The notes: generated from the sequence alone by a model not told the origin. Positions 19,927 to 29,410 are shown, counted from the first letter of the stretch. The stretch: DNA of 64,000 nucleotides from Nocardioides baekrokdamisoli (GCF_003945325.1 NZ_AP019307.1:806001-870000), one strand, 5' to 3'. A program made the numbers and translations.

Positions 19927-21015
19927 TCACGGAACTTCCCGCGCGGAGTGCGCGCCCCCAGCGGGCTCTGCCGACGCAGCCAGCCCACCTCGCAGGTTGC
20001 AGATGATGACGATGAGGAGGCCGACGCCGGCAAAAGCCGACAGCACGATGAGCTCGGTGGTGTCGGAAGCACCGGAAAAATAGAGTCGGTCGCGAACGAA
20101 CGAGGCCCCGGCGCCCGGCGGCAGGAGTTGACCCACCACGCGGCCGGCCCGCGGCAACATCTCGGGGGCGATCGAGGACCCGGAGATGATCAGGCCGAGG
20201 GTGAAGTAGAGACCACCCACCAGGGCACCGGCACGCCCCACGAGGGACACTGCAGCTGCCGTGGAGGCGGTGATCGCCAACGAGACAAGGCCGTACGCCA
20301 GGAACAGACCACCGTGATCAGCACTCCGGCCGACTCCGAAGGCGGACATTGCGAGCAGCGCCACTCCGGCCGAGAGCGCGGCGTAGATCACCAGCAGGGC
20401 CGCGTGTCCGAGCCCGCGTTGCAGTGACCGGCTCGTCCTGCGGCCGAGCTGACCCAGTGCCATCGAGGCGATCGAGGCACCCAGGCTGAGCGCCTGGATC
20501 ATGAATCCCAAGGAGCTGCCGGCACTGTCGTCGGCCGGGAGCGCGACCAGATCGACGATCTTCGGCGGCTTCGTGAGAGCTGTCACCGTCGTCGCCGGCA
20601 CCGGCCGACCACCTGCTGTCGCCTTCGCGACGGACGCAGCGAGCCGGCGGTCGTACTCCTGGACGTAGAGGTTCTTCAACAAGTTGGAGACCGCGGGCGA
20701 TGCGGCGGAGGCGACGTACAAGGTGGCGCCCTTCTGGTCCAGCACGACGCCGCCGTACGCCTTGCGCTCCTGGATCGCCGACGTGAGCCCCTTCGCGGAG
20801 GCGTACACGTGGACGTCGAAGGAACCGCCTGCCTCGAGCGAGGGGACGATCGCCGCCCTCTGCGACGCCGGCGCGACGATCCCGACCGGCAGGTGATGCG
20901 GGTGCGGGGCATGTGCCATCGCCAAGTAGTAGACGCCGAGGACCAGCTGGATCAGCGCGCCGGCGAGGACGATGGCAAGGCCGAGGCTCGAGATACGGCG
21001 ACGTGGCGTGCTCAT
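19927..21015 (-). CDS. YhgE/ABC-2-like membrane protein
   Basis: 362 residues with one N-terminal membrane helix (about 12-35), an extracytoplasmic alpha/beta domain (about 40-170) and five more helices (about 180-345). This is the layout of YhgE/Pip-type and ABC-2 permease-like proteins. In the N-terminal domain VGIVAPASQRAAIV and VVLDQKGATLYVASAASPAV resemble YhgE ectodomains. No ATPase gene is adjacent. Function unknown; related proteins act as phage receptors or in type VII-like secretion. Confidence 0.65.
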   Translation of the reverse strand: MSTPRRRISSLGLAIVLAGALIQLVLGVYYLAMAHAPHPHHLPVGIVAPASQRAAIVPSLEAGGSFDVHVYASAKGLTSAIQERKAYGGVVLDQKGATLYVASAASPAVSNLLKNLYVQEYDRRLAASVAKATAGGRPVPATTVTALTKPPKIVDLVALPADDSAGSSLGFMIQALSLGASIASMALGQLGRRTSRSLQRGLGHAALLVIYAALSAGVALLAMSAFGVGRSADHGGLFLAYGLVSLAITASTAAAVSLVGRAGALVGGLYFTLGLIISGSSIAPEMLPRAGRVVGQLLPPGAGASFVRDRLYFSGASDTTELIVLSAFAGVGLLIVIICNLRGGLAASAEPAGGAHSAREVP

Positions 21016-21037
21016 GTGAGCACGGTAGCGACAAACC

Positions 21038-21172
21038 TCAGTGGGTCATGTTGAGCGAGGGGTCAGGCGTCGGCGGCGGGGCCGTGTCCTTGTGGATGAA
21101 GTCGACCGCGCCGAGGATCCCGAACACGATCAGCGTCCCGATGACGATGAGCCAGCCACGTTCGATCTTCAC
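21038..21172 (-). CDS. Small single-pass membrane protein
   Basis: 44 residues from GTG 21172, which has a strong GGAAGGA ribosome site. A short basic start (KIERGW) leads into one hydrophobic helix (LIVIGTLIVFGILGAV), a DFIHKD turn and a proline-rich tail. It lies 22 bases before the start of the YhgE-like gene on the same strand, so the two are probably co-transcribed. Not recognised as a named family. Confidence 0.6.
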   Translation of the reverse strand: MKIERGWLIVIGTLIVFGILGAVDFIHKDTAPPPTPDPSLNMTH

Positions 21173-21226
21173 AGTCTTCCTTCCGATTGACCGCTGCCAC
21201 GGTACGCGTGGAACCTGTGCGTCCGC

Positions 21227-22246
21227 TCAGCCCTCCACCAATCCGAGACCGAGGTATTCGGCGACGTAGGCACCCTGCAGCACCAGCGCGGCATAGTGCG
21301 CCAGCGACGTCCTGCTGGCGGCGGCCTCCGGAAGCGACACGATGTCGACGCGTACGCCGCGGGCATCCGCGATCTCCAGCAGTCGACGACGGTCGTCGAG
21401 GACGATCGGCTCGGGGTCCGGTTCGTCCAGCACGACCAGGCTCGGCCGCACCTCGGCGCCCTCGCCGTCGAAGGGATCGGCGAAGACGTCGCGCAACGGC
21501 GCGCGTTCCAACAGCGGGATCAACTGATCGGCGCTCCCTGCCAGCGCCGTACGCCCGGTGGCCCGTCGCAACGACTCCGCGATCCGCCTCGCCGCACGCG
21601 CGACAGGAACGCTCCCGCCCCACACCAAGGGGGTGGTGTCGGCATGGGCGATCGCGAGTTCCTTCGCCGGGTTGACGGTCAGTTCGCGGCCGGGCGAGCA
21701 GGCGATCGCCACGTCATCCAGCGCGACGGCGACATCTTCCGGCTCGGTGACCGGGCCCAGACCGTACGCTCCGAGCACGTTGAGGGCGAGGACCGCGAGG
21801 GCCAACTGGTCATGCGTGTCCACCTCGAGCAGCGTGGTGTCGCGACCGACCGCGTGCTGGGCGACCAGCGACCCGGCGCGCGTCGCGACCAGGACGTGAG
21901 CACCGCGGCGTACCGCCTCCGCGACCGCGCTCGCTGTCTGAGGGTCCTCGCCACCGGGGGCCAGGACGACGACCAGGTCCAGTGCTCCGACCCAGCCGGG
22001 CAGACCGGCATTGGCCCAGGCAACGAACGGGACCGGGCAGGTCGGTTCGAGCACCGCCCGCAGGAGTCGTGAGTCTGGGCCGGCAGCGACCACCGCTCGT
22101 GGCGAGCCGTCCAGGCGACCGGTCTCGCGTTCGGCCAGCGCTGCACGACGTACCCGAGCGCCCGACTCGGCCAGCGCACGGAGTCGCACATCGGCGGCAG
22201 CCAGAATGACCTCGTCGTCGAGCCGGGATTCGTCGAAGAAGGTCAT
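21227..22246 (-). CDS. SIS-domain-like protein of the manB locus (Rv3256c type)
   Basis: 339 residues with a sugar-isomerase-like alpha/beta fold: VVAAGPDSRLLRAVL and DLVVVLAPGGEDPQT (about 50-110) and a second half with PLVWGGSVPVARAARRIAESL. It occupies the position of Rv3256c, next to the phosphomannomutase gene, in mycobacteria. A sugar-phosphate binding or isomerase role in mannose metabolism is plausible but unproved. The Trm112 gene ends 10 bases upstream of its start, consistent with an operon manB - Trm112 - this gene. Confidence 0.7.
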   Translation of the reverse strand: MTFFDESRLDDEVILAAADVRLRALAESGARVRRAALAERETGRLDGSPRAVVAAGPDSRLLRAVLEPTCPVPFVAWANAGLPGWVGALDLVVVLAPGGEDPQTASAVAEAVRRGAHVLVATRAGSLVAQHAVGRDTTLLEVDTHDQLALAVLALNVLGAYGLGPVTEPEDVAVALDDVAIACSPGRELTVNPAKELAIAHADTTPLVWGGSVPVARAARRIAESLRRATGRTALAGSADQLIPLLERAPLRDVFADPFDGEGAEVRPSLVVLDEPDPEPIVLDDRRRLLEIADARGVRVDIVSLPEAAASRTSLAHYAALVLQGAYVAEYLGLGLVEG

Positions 22247-22256
22247 GCTGCTGGTT

Positions 22257-22454
22257 CTACTCGGGCTTCCGCGCCTCGTCCACCAACAGCACCGGGATGC
22301 CGTCCTTCACCGGGTACGCGAGGCCGCACTCGCCCTCGCAGACGAGCTCGGAGGCGGCCTCGTCGGCGCGCAGCGCTCCGTGGCACTGCGGGCAGACGAT
22401 GATCGACAGCAGCACCTTGTCCAGACCGAGCGCGCCCCTACCTGCTTCTGACAT
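22257..22454 (-). CDS. Trm112 family zinc-ribbon protein
   Basis: 65 residues with two zinc-ligand pairs, ICPQCHG and a degenerate CEGEC, and the ending YPVKDGIPVLLVDEARK typical of bacterial Trm112/YcaR proteins. Eukaryotic Trm112 activates methyltransferases; the bacterial role is uncertain. The ATG at 22454 overlaps the manB stop in TGATG. Confidence 0.85.
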   Translation of the reverse strand: MSEAGRGALGLDKVLLSIIVCPQCHGALRADEAASELVCEGECGLAYPVKDGIPVLLVDEARKPE

Positions 22455-23845
22455 CACAGACCCCTGCGGATGATCGCCAGGGCCGCATCGCGGGCCCGCT
22501 CCATGGTGGCCTGGTCCTTGCCCTCGGCATTGAGACGCAGGAGTGGTTCGGTGTTGGAGGCGCGTACGTTGAGGGTCCAGTCCGCGTGGGTGACCGACAG
22601 GCCGTCGAGCTCATCCGTGGTGACGCCGTCGGCGGCACCGTAGGTCGCTCGCAACTCATCGAGAACCGCGCCCTGATCGGCGACCGTGGTGTTGATCTCC
22701 CCCGAGTGCGGGTAGCGGTCGTACGGCGCCAGGACCTCGCTGAGCGTGGCGTCCGACTCAGCGAGCGCCGCGAGGGCGTACAACGCTGCGAGCATGCCTG
22801 AGTCCGCACGCCAGAACTCGCGGAAGTAGAAGTGGCCGCTGTGCTCGCCGCCGAAGACCGCGTTCGTCTCGGCCATCGTCGCCTTGATGAACGAGTGGCC
22901 CACACGCGTACGCACCGGAGTGCCGCCGTTCTCGGCGATGATCTCGGGGACCGCGCGCGAGGTGATGAGGTTGTGGATGATCTTCGCGCCCGGCTCCTTG
23001 ACCAGTTCGCGCGCGGCGATCAGGGCGGTCAGCGTCGACGGAGTGACCGCACGACCCTTTTCGTCGACCAGGAAGCACCGGTCGGCGTCGCCGTCGAAGG
23101 CCAGACCGATGTCGGCTTTCTCGCTCAGGACCCGCGCCTTGAGGTCGGTGAGCGTCTCCTCATCGATCGGGTTGGCCTCGTGGTTCGGGAACGTGCCGTC
23201 CAGCTCGAAGTACATCGGGATCAGGTCCACCACGTCGGCGATCCGACCGAAGACCTCGGGTGCGGTGTGGCCAGCCATGCCGTTGCCCGCGTCGGCGACG
23301 ACCTTGAGCTTGCGACCGGTGATCGGCGAGAGCTTGAGCAGGTGGGCGGCGTACGCACCGAGCACGTCCTGTTCGCTCACGCTGCCGAGCGTCACGCCCG
23401 TCGGTGCCGGCGCGTTGGCGATCACCATGTCACGGATGTCAGCCAGACCGCTCTCGAGGCCGACCGGGACCGCGTACGCACGGCACATCTTGATGCCGTT
23501 GTACTGCGCCGGGTTGTGGCTCGCGGTGAACATCGCACCCGGCAGACCGAGGTGTCCGCTGGCGAAGTAGGTCTGGTCGGTCGACGCCAGACCGATCATC
23601 ACGACGTTGACGCCGTACTCGTTGACGCCCTTCGCGAACGCCGCGGCCATGCCGGGCGAGGACGGGCGCATGTCGTGTCCGACGACCACTGCTTCGGACT
23701 TGTCGGCGAGTGCGACGACCTGCGCGAACGCGCGGCCCACGGCGTACGCAACGTCCTCGTCGATCTGGTCCGGGACGGTGCCGCGGACGTCGTACGCCTT
23801 GAAAGCAGCGTTGATCTTGGAAGCATCAATCACGGGCTCAGCCAT
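22454..23845 (-). CDS. manB: Phosphomannomutase/phosphoglucomutase
   Basis: 463 residues with the full alpha-phosphohexomutase set: the phosphoserine loop TASHNPAQYNG, the magnesium loop AFDGDADRCFLVD, the sugar loop GEHSGHFYF and the phosphate-binding loop VRASNTEPLLRLNAE. It interconverts mannose-6-phosphate and mannose-1-phosphate, feeding ManC (encoded at 30.5 kb) for GDP-mannose. First gene of the operon with Trm112 and the SIS-like gene. Confidence 0.95.
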   Translation of the reverse strand: MAEPVIDASKINAAFKAYDVRGTVPDQIDEDVAYAVGRAFAQVVALADKSEAVVVGHDMRPSSPGMAAAFAKGVNEYGVNVVMIGLASTDQTYFASGHLGLPGAMFTASHNPAQYNGIKMCRAYAVPVGLESGLADIRDMVIANAPAPTGVTLGSVSEQDVLGAYAAHLLKLSPITGRKLKVVADAGNGMAGHTAPEVFGRIADVVDLIPMYFELDGTFPNHEANPIDEETLTDLKARVLSEKADIGLAFDGDADRCFLVDEKGRAVTPSTLTALIAARELVKEPGAKIIHNLITSRAVPEIIAENGGTPVRTRVGHSFIKATMAETNAVFGGEHSGHFYFREFWRADSGMLAALYALAALAESDATLSEVLAPYDRYPHSGEINTTVADQGAVLDELRATYGAADGVTTDELDGLSVTHADWTLNVRASNTEPLLRLNAEGKDQATMERARDAALAIIRRGL

Positions 23846-23872
23846 GCCCCGAACCCTAGCGGAGCGCCTGCA

Positions 23873-23933
23873 GCGTTGCTCTTCGGTCGCGGGCCCTCGA
23901 GGCCCGCTTCCCTCCGGCGCCTTGCAGTCGCAC
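23873..23933. repeat. Palindromic intergenic repeat, copy A
   Basis: Core GCGTTGCTCTTCGGTCGC followed by the hairpin GCGGGCC-CTCGA-GGCCCGC and CTTCCCTCCGGCGCCTTGC. It is about 90% identical to copy B at 30372 and partly shared by copy C at 41788. It lies after the DUF3499 gene and may serve as its terminator. Confidence 0.75.
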
Positions 23934-23956
23934 GCGCTAGGCCTCGGGATGGACGA

Positions 23957-24313
23957 TCAATCTGTCGCGAGAACTCGCAGATGACCTCGGCGCTGCACTT
24001 CCCTCTGGCCGACCTCTGCTGGCGGCATCGGCCGCTCAGTCGGGCGAGCCGCCTCGCGTACCGCGTCGGCGAGTGCGAGCAGATCGGCGTCGGACGGACC
24101 GGCAGCAACGGCCTCGCGCGCCAGTCGGAGCACCGACCATCCTCGCGGCGCGCTGAGGCGCTCGGTGTGGAACTCACAGAGGTCGTACGCATGCGGCTCG
24201 GGCCGGAGCGACAGCGGCCCGACCACGACCTGCTGGTCGGCATACACATAGGTCAACGTGCACGCCGCCGCGCGGCCGCACGCGGAGCGTGAACAGCGGC
24301 GCGACGGGACCAT
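23957..24313 (-). CDS. DUF3499 family protein
   Basis: 118 residues from ATG 24313. The N-terminal RRCSRSACGRAAACTLTYVY and DLCEFHTERLSAPRGW match the actinobacterial DUF3499 (Rv3258c) family, with cysteines and a histidine placed like a zinc site. Function unknown; its place between manB and the minimal-metallopeptidase gene is conserved. Its start codon lies in the palindrome CCATGG, which also gives an ATG to the divergent frame. Confidence 0.85.
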   Translation of the reverse strand: MVPSRRCSRSACGRAAACTLTYVYADQQVVVGPLSLRPEPHAYDLCEFHTERLSAPRGWSVLRLAREAVAAGPSDADLLALADAVREAARPTERPMPPAEVGQREVQRRGHLRVLATD

Positions 24314-24362
24314 GGGTCGACCGTACCTCGCAGGGACGCGCGTCGCGGCTAGGCTCGCGGAT

Positions 24363-24779
24363 GTGAGTATCACGCGGGATCGGCACGGCCGTGGGTTGCG
24401 CGGACCGATCGCGTTCGACTCCCCCGTGCCCCCTGCGCGGCCGCGTACGTCCCGGCAGCGGTTCGACGCCATCACACTGCGCATCGTGCGCGATCTCGAC
24501 CGGCGCTGGTCCCAGCGACTCGGGTTGGTCGAGTACGCAGTCGAGGACGTCCCACCGGTCAACGACGGCTGGACCGACGCGGTCCCGCTGGCCGCGCTCG
24601 TCCGGGGCAGCGGAGCACGGCCGACGCGGTTGATCTTCTACCGTCGCCCGATCGAGCACCGGTGCTCCTCAGGTGACGACGTGGAGGAACTGGTCCTGAT
24701 GGTGGCCTGCGAGCAGGTCGCCGAATTGCTCGGTGTGGATCCTCACGAGGTGCACCCGAACTACCAGTCCGACCTCTAG
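24363..24779 (+). CDS. Zincin_1-like metallopeptidase-fold protein (Rv3259 type), motif degenerate
   Basis: 138 residues from GTG 24363, with an in-frame ATG at 24312 as alternative. The segment FDAITLRIVRDLDRRWSQRL and the later PTRLIFYRRPIEHRC match the minimal metallopeptidase family found here in mycobacteria. The helix that should hold HExxH reads VEELVLMVACEQVAELLG, so zinc ligands are absent and peptidase activity is doubtful. Divergent from DUF3499, convergent with DUF5719. Confidence 0.68.
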   Translation: MSITRDRHGRGLRGPIAFDSPVPPARPRTSRQRFDAITLRIVRDLDRRWSQRLGLVEYAVEDVPPVNDGWTDAVPLAALVRGSGARPTRLIFYRRPIEHRCSSGDDVEELVLMVACEQVAELLGVDPHEVHPNYQSDL

Positions 24780-24782
24780 GAG

Positions 24783-26165
24783 TCAGCCGACCCCGGGGCG
24801 CACGTACGGCACCGAACTGACCCGGATGACGCGCCCGACTGGCACGACGACAGCTCCGTTGCCAGTCACCACGATCGCAGCGCGCAGGCTGATCCTGTTC
24901 GTCTGGATCTGAACGAGCGAAGCGCTGGTCGGCAACGTCACAGACACCGCTCCCATGGTCGTGACCGGGACGGCGCTCCTGAAGACGACCTTGCCCGAGG
25001 AGTCGCGCGCAATCACGTTGACCGATCCAGCCACCGCCGCGGCACCGATGACGACGGTCTTGTTGCCGTCCGGTACGACGGTCCCGCCCTCGGCGGTCAA
25101 CAGCGGGTCTGCGCCGGTGATCGCGAGGTCATTGCCGACGATCGAGGCGAGGCTCGCCGTGATCGGCGACGGCGCGTCGACCTCGATACCGATGACATCC
25201 TTCGCCCCGGCCAGGATCGCACTGAGGTCGGCGGTGGCGACACCGTTCCCCGGCACCGGAATGCCGGTGAACTTCGCCGGAGCGAACATCGAACTCTTCG
25301 TGACCAGCCGGATGGTGGCGGTGACCTGATCCGCGCCCGGGTTGGCGACCGTCAAGGTGTGGCGGGCGGCGTGCGGCACCCCCAACAGTGTGACCGTGTC
25401 GATCGGAGCCGTCTGGGGAATGAGCCAGTCGCTGAGCGCCGACTGTCCGGGCGTCTGGGCCTGATCCAGCACCGATACCGTCGCCTGCCCCTGCACGACG
25501 GCGGCATGGATGGCGAAGACCCCGTACTGCGGACTGTCCTTGAAGAGGTCGATGCTCACGCTGCTGTGCGGCGCAAGGACGCGATCATCGACAACTGGCT
25601 GGGCCGCAGTCCGCGAGGAGTAGCGGGTGATGACCACTTCGGCCCCGGTGTCGGCCGGGTTGTCGATCTCGATGATCGAATCATGGGTCGAGGCGGCACC
25701 GAGCCCGGTGAACCAGTAGTCGCTGCTCGGTTCCAGACAACGGGTGCCCGAGAGCGGCCCGGTGCCGAAGGCACCGACCGCGAGGCCCGCAGCGGCCGGG
25801 CCGGTGACCACGACCGCACGCGGCTGGCCGCCAGCGGGGATGTCGGTGGTCTGCGACGGATGGACGACACCGGCCTGGGTCGGTGGCGCGGAGCCCTGAC
25901 GCGTCAGGATCCCGCCAGTACCGGTGCCCAGCGAGCCCACCCTGATGGACGTACCGGAAGCAGTCGACGGGCATCCGCGCAATGCGCCCGAGAAGGACAC
26001 GTTGCGTGGACCTTGCATGCGACCCGAGCCCGGATGGGCGAGGGTCACGGCCGCGAAGCCGATCGTGGCCAGCACCAGAAGGGCCGAGATGACGACCAGC
26101 GGATCGAGCCCACGCGTGCGCAGCCTGCGCACACTCGACCGGGCGACTGTCTCGAATTCAGACAC
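24783..26165 (-). CDS. DUF5719 family membrane-anchored protein
   Basis: 460 residues. One N-terminal membrane helix (about 22-44: LVVISALLVLATIGFAAVTLA) and a long, beta-rich extracytoplasmic region with repeated beta-sandwich-like motifs and no catalytic residues that I recognise. This is the DUF5719 family, found immediately downstream of the large glycosyltransferase and near whiB2 across actinobacteria. Its start overlaps the glycosyltransferase end by eight bases, so they form one operon. A cell-envelope scaffolding role is inference. Confidence 0.8.
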   Translation of the reverse strand: MSEFETVARSSVRRLRTRGLDPLVVISALLVLATIGFAAVTLAHPGSGRMQGPRNVSFSGALRGCPSTASGTSIRVGSLGTGTGGILTRQGSAPPTQAGVVHPSQTTDIPAGGQPRAVVVTGPAAAGLAVGAFGTGPLSGTRCLEPSSDYWFTGLGAASTHDSIIEIDNPADTGAEVVITRYSSRTAAQPVVDDRVLAPHSSVSIDLFKDSPQYGVFAIHAAVVQGQATVSVLDQAQTPGQSALSDWLIPQTAPIDTVTLLGVPHAARHTLTVANPGADQVTATIRLVTKSSMFAPAKFTGIPVPGNGVATADLSAILAGAKDVIGIEVDAPSPITASLASIVGNDLAITGADPLLTAEGGTVVPDGNKTVVIGAAAVAGSVNVIARDSSGKVVFRSAVPVTTMGAVSVTLPTSASLVQIQTNRISLRAAIVVTGNGAVVVPVGRVIRVSSVPYVRPGVG

Positions 26166-29049
26166 GAGTGGCCCCCCATTCGCGCGGCAGCGACATCACG
26201 ACGACGCCAAAGAGTGCGAGGCCCTGGACCATCAGCAGGACGACCCGCATCCAGGAGATGGAACCACTCGGACTCAGTGCCATCACAGGGGTCTTCGCGC
26301 ATGTCGGAGCCACGATGACGCAGTTCGCCCAGGCCCGGAACGCCGGGTTGCCGGTGCTCGTTCGCTGCAGGCCGTACGCGGCATCCAGGACTGTCGTGAC
26401 CGCTGGATCAGAACCGGGTGGCTGAGCCACGTACCCGATCCCGTCGGCCGCCAGCGCCGGCATGGTCTGTGCGGTCGGTCGGGTGATCAGCTCCCGGACC
26501 AGTTGGGTCACGTCGGAGCGTTCCGGTGTCAGAGCCAGGAGGGCCTGCTGTCCCTCGGTCACGCCTCCGGGTCGCACGATGGTGTACGCGATGCCGTTGG
26601 TGGTCGATCCACGCAGCACGAGGACTCCGAGCGGCTGGGCCCGACCTACGTCCATCAGCGTGTCGGGCACGCCCGCATTCGGCGCGGTGCCCAAGCCATC
26701 GCCCGCCCTCAGCGCCGACCATCCCAGACCCACGATCACGGGAACGACGCCGGCCACCACGAGGACGCCGGTGAGCCACCGTCGAGCATCGAGCCCCTCG
26801 GCCACTGCCCCCTGCGCACCGAGGCTGATCGCCACCAGAAGGCTCCCGTGCAGGGTGAGCAGCACCAACGCGAGGCTCGCATGGGTGGTGCCTGACGGGA
26901 GCTGGACCGGGATGACCGAGAGGATCGCGCCGGCCAGCGTGCTGCAGGCAGCCAGGGCCCAGCACGCGAGCACCGGGATCCGCGTACGCACCGGCACCAG
27001 GGCGATCACGGCGAGGACGACGAACATCAGTCCGAGACCCCAGCCCAGGCCCGCTCCCGGAAGGGTGCCGGCCAGGAGGTGCCAGCCATTGATGCTCGAC
27101 GCCGGCACCGTACCCGCCTCGAGGAGCAGTCCGCCGGCAGCTCCGTGCCAGACCGCGGACAGCCACCACGGCGCCAGCAGGCCGACCGGGATGAAGGCGG
27201 TCAGCAGCGGTGGACCGTAGACGTCGCGGTCGATCCGTACGCCCTTGAGCGGTCCGCGCACCAGAAGGTAGCCCGCCGATGTCGCCACCAGGCCGAGGAC
27301 GACGACCGCGAACCAGGCCGCCGGCGAGAACGCCACCACCAGCGTCAACATCAAGCCGCAGCGCCATCCGGCGACCCAACGACGTTCGTGGGTCGGCTCG
27401 CTGAAGCCGAGCGCCGCGTGGGCGAGCCACGGCAGGATCGCAGCGATCACCACGAATGCGAGTCGCCCCCCGCCCCAGGCACCCGAGACATACGGCAACA
27501 ACGCGTAGGCGGTGGCTGCCCAGAGGATGAGCCAGCGCGGCGCTCCGCGGTGACTGATCAGTCGACCGACGACTCGCAGCAAACGCCAGGCGCCCCACAG
27601 CGAGACCGGGAACGACGCGATCATCAGCAGGGAGATCGCCAGTGAGGCACTCCCGCCGAGCAGGGTCGCGAGAACAGCCAGCGGGATCAGGTACGGCGGC
27701 GCAGGCACGTGAGTGCCCAGGCCGACCGGATGCACCGATTGCAGGTACGTCCGCCACCAGTCCGACGCGCCGCTGGGAGCGGCCCACAGGCCACCGCCGG
27801 CCACGTGCCCGAAACCAGCCCGCGCCGCGACCAGGCCGAGAAGCACGACGACACTGAGCGCGACCGCCACCGGGTTCCCGAGGAACCGGACCAACCATCC
27901 CGATTCGCTCGGCACGTCGGCGTCCTCGGCATCCCGGATGGCACGTTCACGGGCTGCGAACGAGGCGGGGTCGGCCTCGGCCTTGGCGATCTGACGGCGT
28001 TCGGCCACATCGGCAGCTGTTGTCGTGACCGCGGCGTACACATCGGTGACGAAGTCGAGACCGTGTCGGTACGGAAGCCACCAGGGCGCCAGCAGACCGG
28101 TCCGGCGAGTACGGGTCCGTCGTCGAGACTTCCGAGCAGCGCGCAGATCACCGAGATGGGTGTAGGTGTGGACGAGTGCGGCGAGTTCGTCAAGGGCGGT
28201 CCCGACCTGCCGGACGGTGATGAACCCGAGCACGCGCAACATCGTCCCGACGACGAGCCGCACCATCCGCCACGGAAGGGCCAGAGCGTTGCTGTTGGCG
28301 AGCAACGTGAAGAGGGCCGCGCGGCGCTCCTGGAAGTGGATGTGCCGGCCGGTCAGTGGCGTCTGCCGCACGCCGTTGTGGGCCGCCGCGACGTGGAAGA
28401 CCACCGCGTCGGGCACCACATAGGTGTCGTGGCCGGCGGCGGCCGCCCGCCAGCAGAAGTCGATGTCGTTGCCGAAGATCGGCAGGTGATCGTCGAAGCC
28501 GCCGACCTGTTCGAGCACTTCACGACGTACGAGCATGCCTGCCGTGTTCACCGCCAGGACCTTGCGCAGTGCGTCGTGCTGGCCGTGGTCGTACTCGGCC
28601 CGTTCAAGACCGGTCTCGCGGCGGCCGGTGCCGGAGATGGTGATGCCGACTTCGAGGAGCCTGCGTAGCGACGGCCACTCGCGAATCTTGGGGCCGAGCA
28701 CACCGGCGCCGGTCTTGTGGGCGGCGGCCATCAGCGCGGCCAGTGCGGACGGCGCCGGCGTGGAATCGTCGTGGAGGATCCAGACCCATTCGACATCCAG
28801 TCCGTCGACCGCAGCTCGTACGGCCTCCGGGAACGTGGTCCCACGTCCCAGCACCTGCACGTCGCCGTACGCCGCTGCGAGCAGCTCGGCGCTCTGGTCC
28901 TTGGATCCGGTGTCGACGGCGCGTACGCCCACCAACGGATATGTCTGGGCGGCAATCCCGTCGATCACCGTCGGGAGCCAACCGGCTCCGTCGTGGCTGA
29001 TCAGGACCAGGGCGACCCCGGACGCCGGAGTCTCATCGGGATACGCCAC
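26158..29049 (-). CDS. Large membrane glycosyltransferase (GT2 + polytopic domain)
   Basis: 963 residues. A GT2 catalytic domain occupies about 1-260 (ALVLISHDGAGWLP, VDTGSKDQS, the DxD-like WILHDDSTPAP, and FGNDIDFCWRAAAAG). It is followed by a helix-rich junction and about twelve membrane helices (about 390-960) separated by extracytoplasmic loops. This architecture is conserved in actinobacteria beside DUF5719 and whiB2 and is thought to act on envelope glycans. Donor and acceptor are unknown. The ATG at 29049 gives MAYPDETPASGVALVL with the GT2 strand in place. Confidence 0.83.
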   Translation of the reverse strand: MAYPDETPASGVALVLISHDGAGWLPTVIDGIAAQTYPLVGVRAVDTGSKDQSAELLAAAYGDVQVLGRGTTFPEAVRAAVDGLDVEWVWILHDDSTPAPSALAALMAAAHKTGAGVLGPKIREWPSLRRLLEVGITISGTGRRETGLERAEYDHGQHDALRKVLAVNTAGMLVRREVLEQVGGFDDHLPIFGNDIDFCWRAAAAGHDTYVVPDAVVFHVAAAHNGVRQTPLTGRHIHFQERRAALFTLLANSNALALPWRMVRLVVGTMLRVLGFITVRQVGTALDELAALVHTYTHLGDLRAARKSRRRTRTRRTGLLAPWWLPYRHGLDFVTDVYAAVTTTAADVAERRQIAKAEADPASFAARERAIRDAEDADVPSESGWLVRFLGNPVAVALSVVVLLGLVAARAGFGHVAGGGLWAAPSGASDWWRTYLQSVHPVGLGTHVPAPPYLIPLAVLATLLGGSASLAISLLMIASFPVSLWGAWRLLRVVGRLISHRGAPRWLILWAATAYALLPYVSGAWGGGRLAFVVIAAILPWLAHAALGFSEPTHERRWVAGWRCGLMLTLVVAFSPAAWFAVVVLGLVATSAGYLLVRGPLKGVRIDRDVYGPPLLTAFIPVGLLAPWWLSAVWHGAAGGLLLEAGTVPASSINGWHLLAGTLPGAGLGWGLGLMFVVLAVIALVPVRTRIPVLACWALAACSTLAGAILSVIPVQLPSGTTHASLALVLLTLHGSLLVAISLGAQGAVAEGLDARRWLTGVLVVAGVVPVIVGLGWSALRAGDGLGTAPNAGVPDTLMDVGRAQPLGVLVLRGSTTNGIAYTIVRPGGVTEGQQALLALTPERSDVTQLVRELITRPTAQTMPALAADGIGYVAQPPGSDPAVTTVLDAAYGLQRTSTGNPAFRAWANCVIVAPTCAKTPVMALSPSGSISWMRVVLLMVQGLALFGVVVMSLPREWGATRV

Positions 29050-29097
29050 GGATGGTGAGCCTAAACCCGTGCACGGCTCCGTGTCAGAAGCCGGGCG

Positions 29098-29349
29098 TCA
29101 GACCGCCCGCTTCTTGAGCTTGCGACGCTCACGCTCGGAGAGGCCACCCCAGATCCCGAAACGCTCGTCGTTCATGAGCGCCGACTCCAGGCACTCATTG
29201 CGTACATCACACGTGAGGCAGACCTTCTTGGCCTCTCGCGTGGACCCGCCCTTCTCGGGGAAGAAGGCCTCGGGATCCGTCTGCGCACACAGCGCACGGT
29301 CCTGCCAGTTCTCATCGGCGATCGGCTCCACCAAGAACAATTCTCGCAT
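29098..29349 (-). CDS. whiB2: WhiB-family Fe-S regulator (WhiB2/WhmD type)
   Basis: 83 residues. Four cysteines (21, 44, 47, 53; C-x22-C-x2-C-x5-C) hold a [4Fe-4S] cluster, followed by the GIWGG turn and a basic ERERRKLKKRAV tail. Position near manB and manC and close sequence match to WhiB2/WhmD point to the septation regulator. The start at 29349 has AAAGGG seven bases upstream; ATG 29355 is too close to it. A good promoter lies at 29411-29439, preceded by three nine-base GTCAC repeats. Confidence 0.92.
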   Translation of the reverse strand: MRELFLVEPIADENWQDRALCAQTDPEAFFPEKGGSTREAKKVCLTCDVRNECLESALMNDERFGIWGGLSERERRKLKKRAV

Positions 29350-29410
29350 TGTCATGCCCTTTCGACCCGGCTCATCTGCGTTGCTTCGGGGGAAGAACAA
29401 CACTGGTGAA

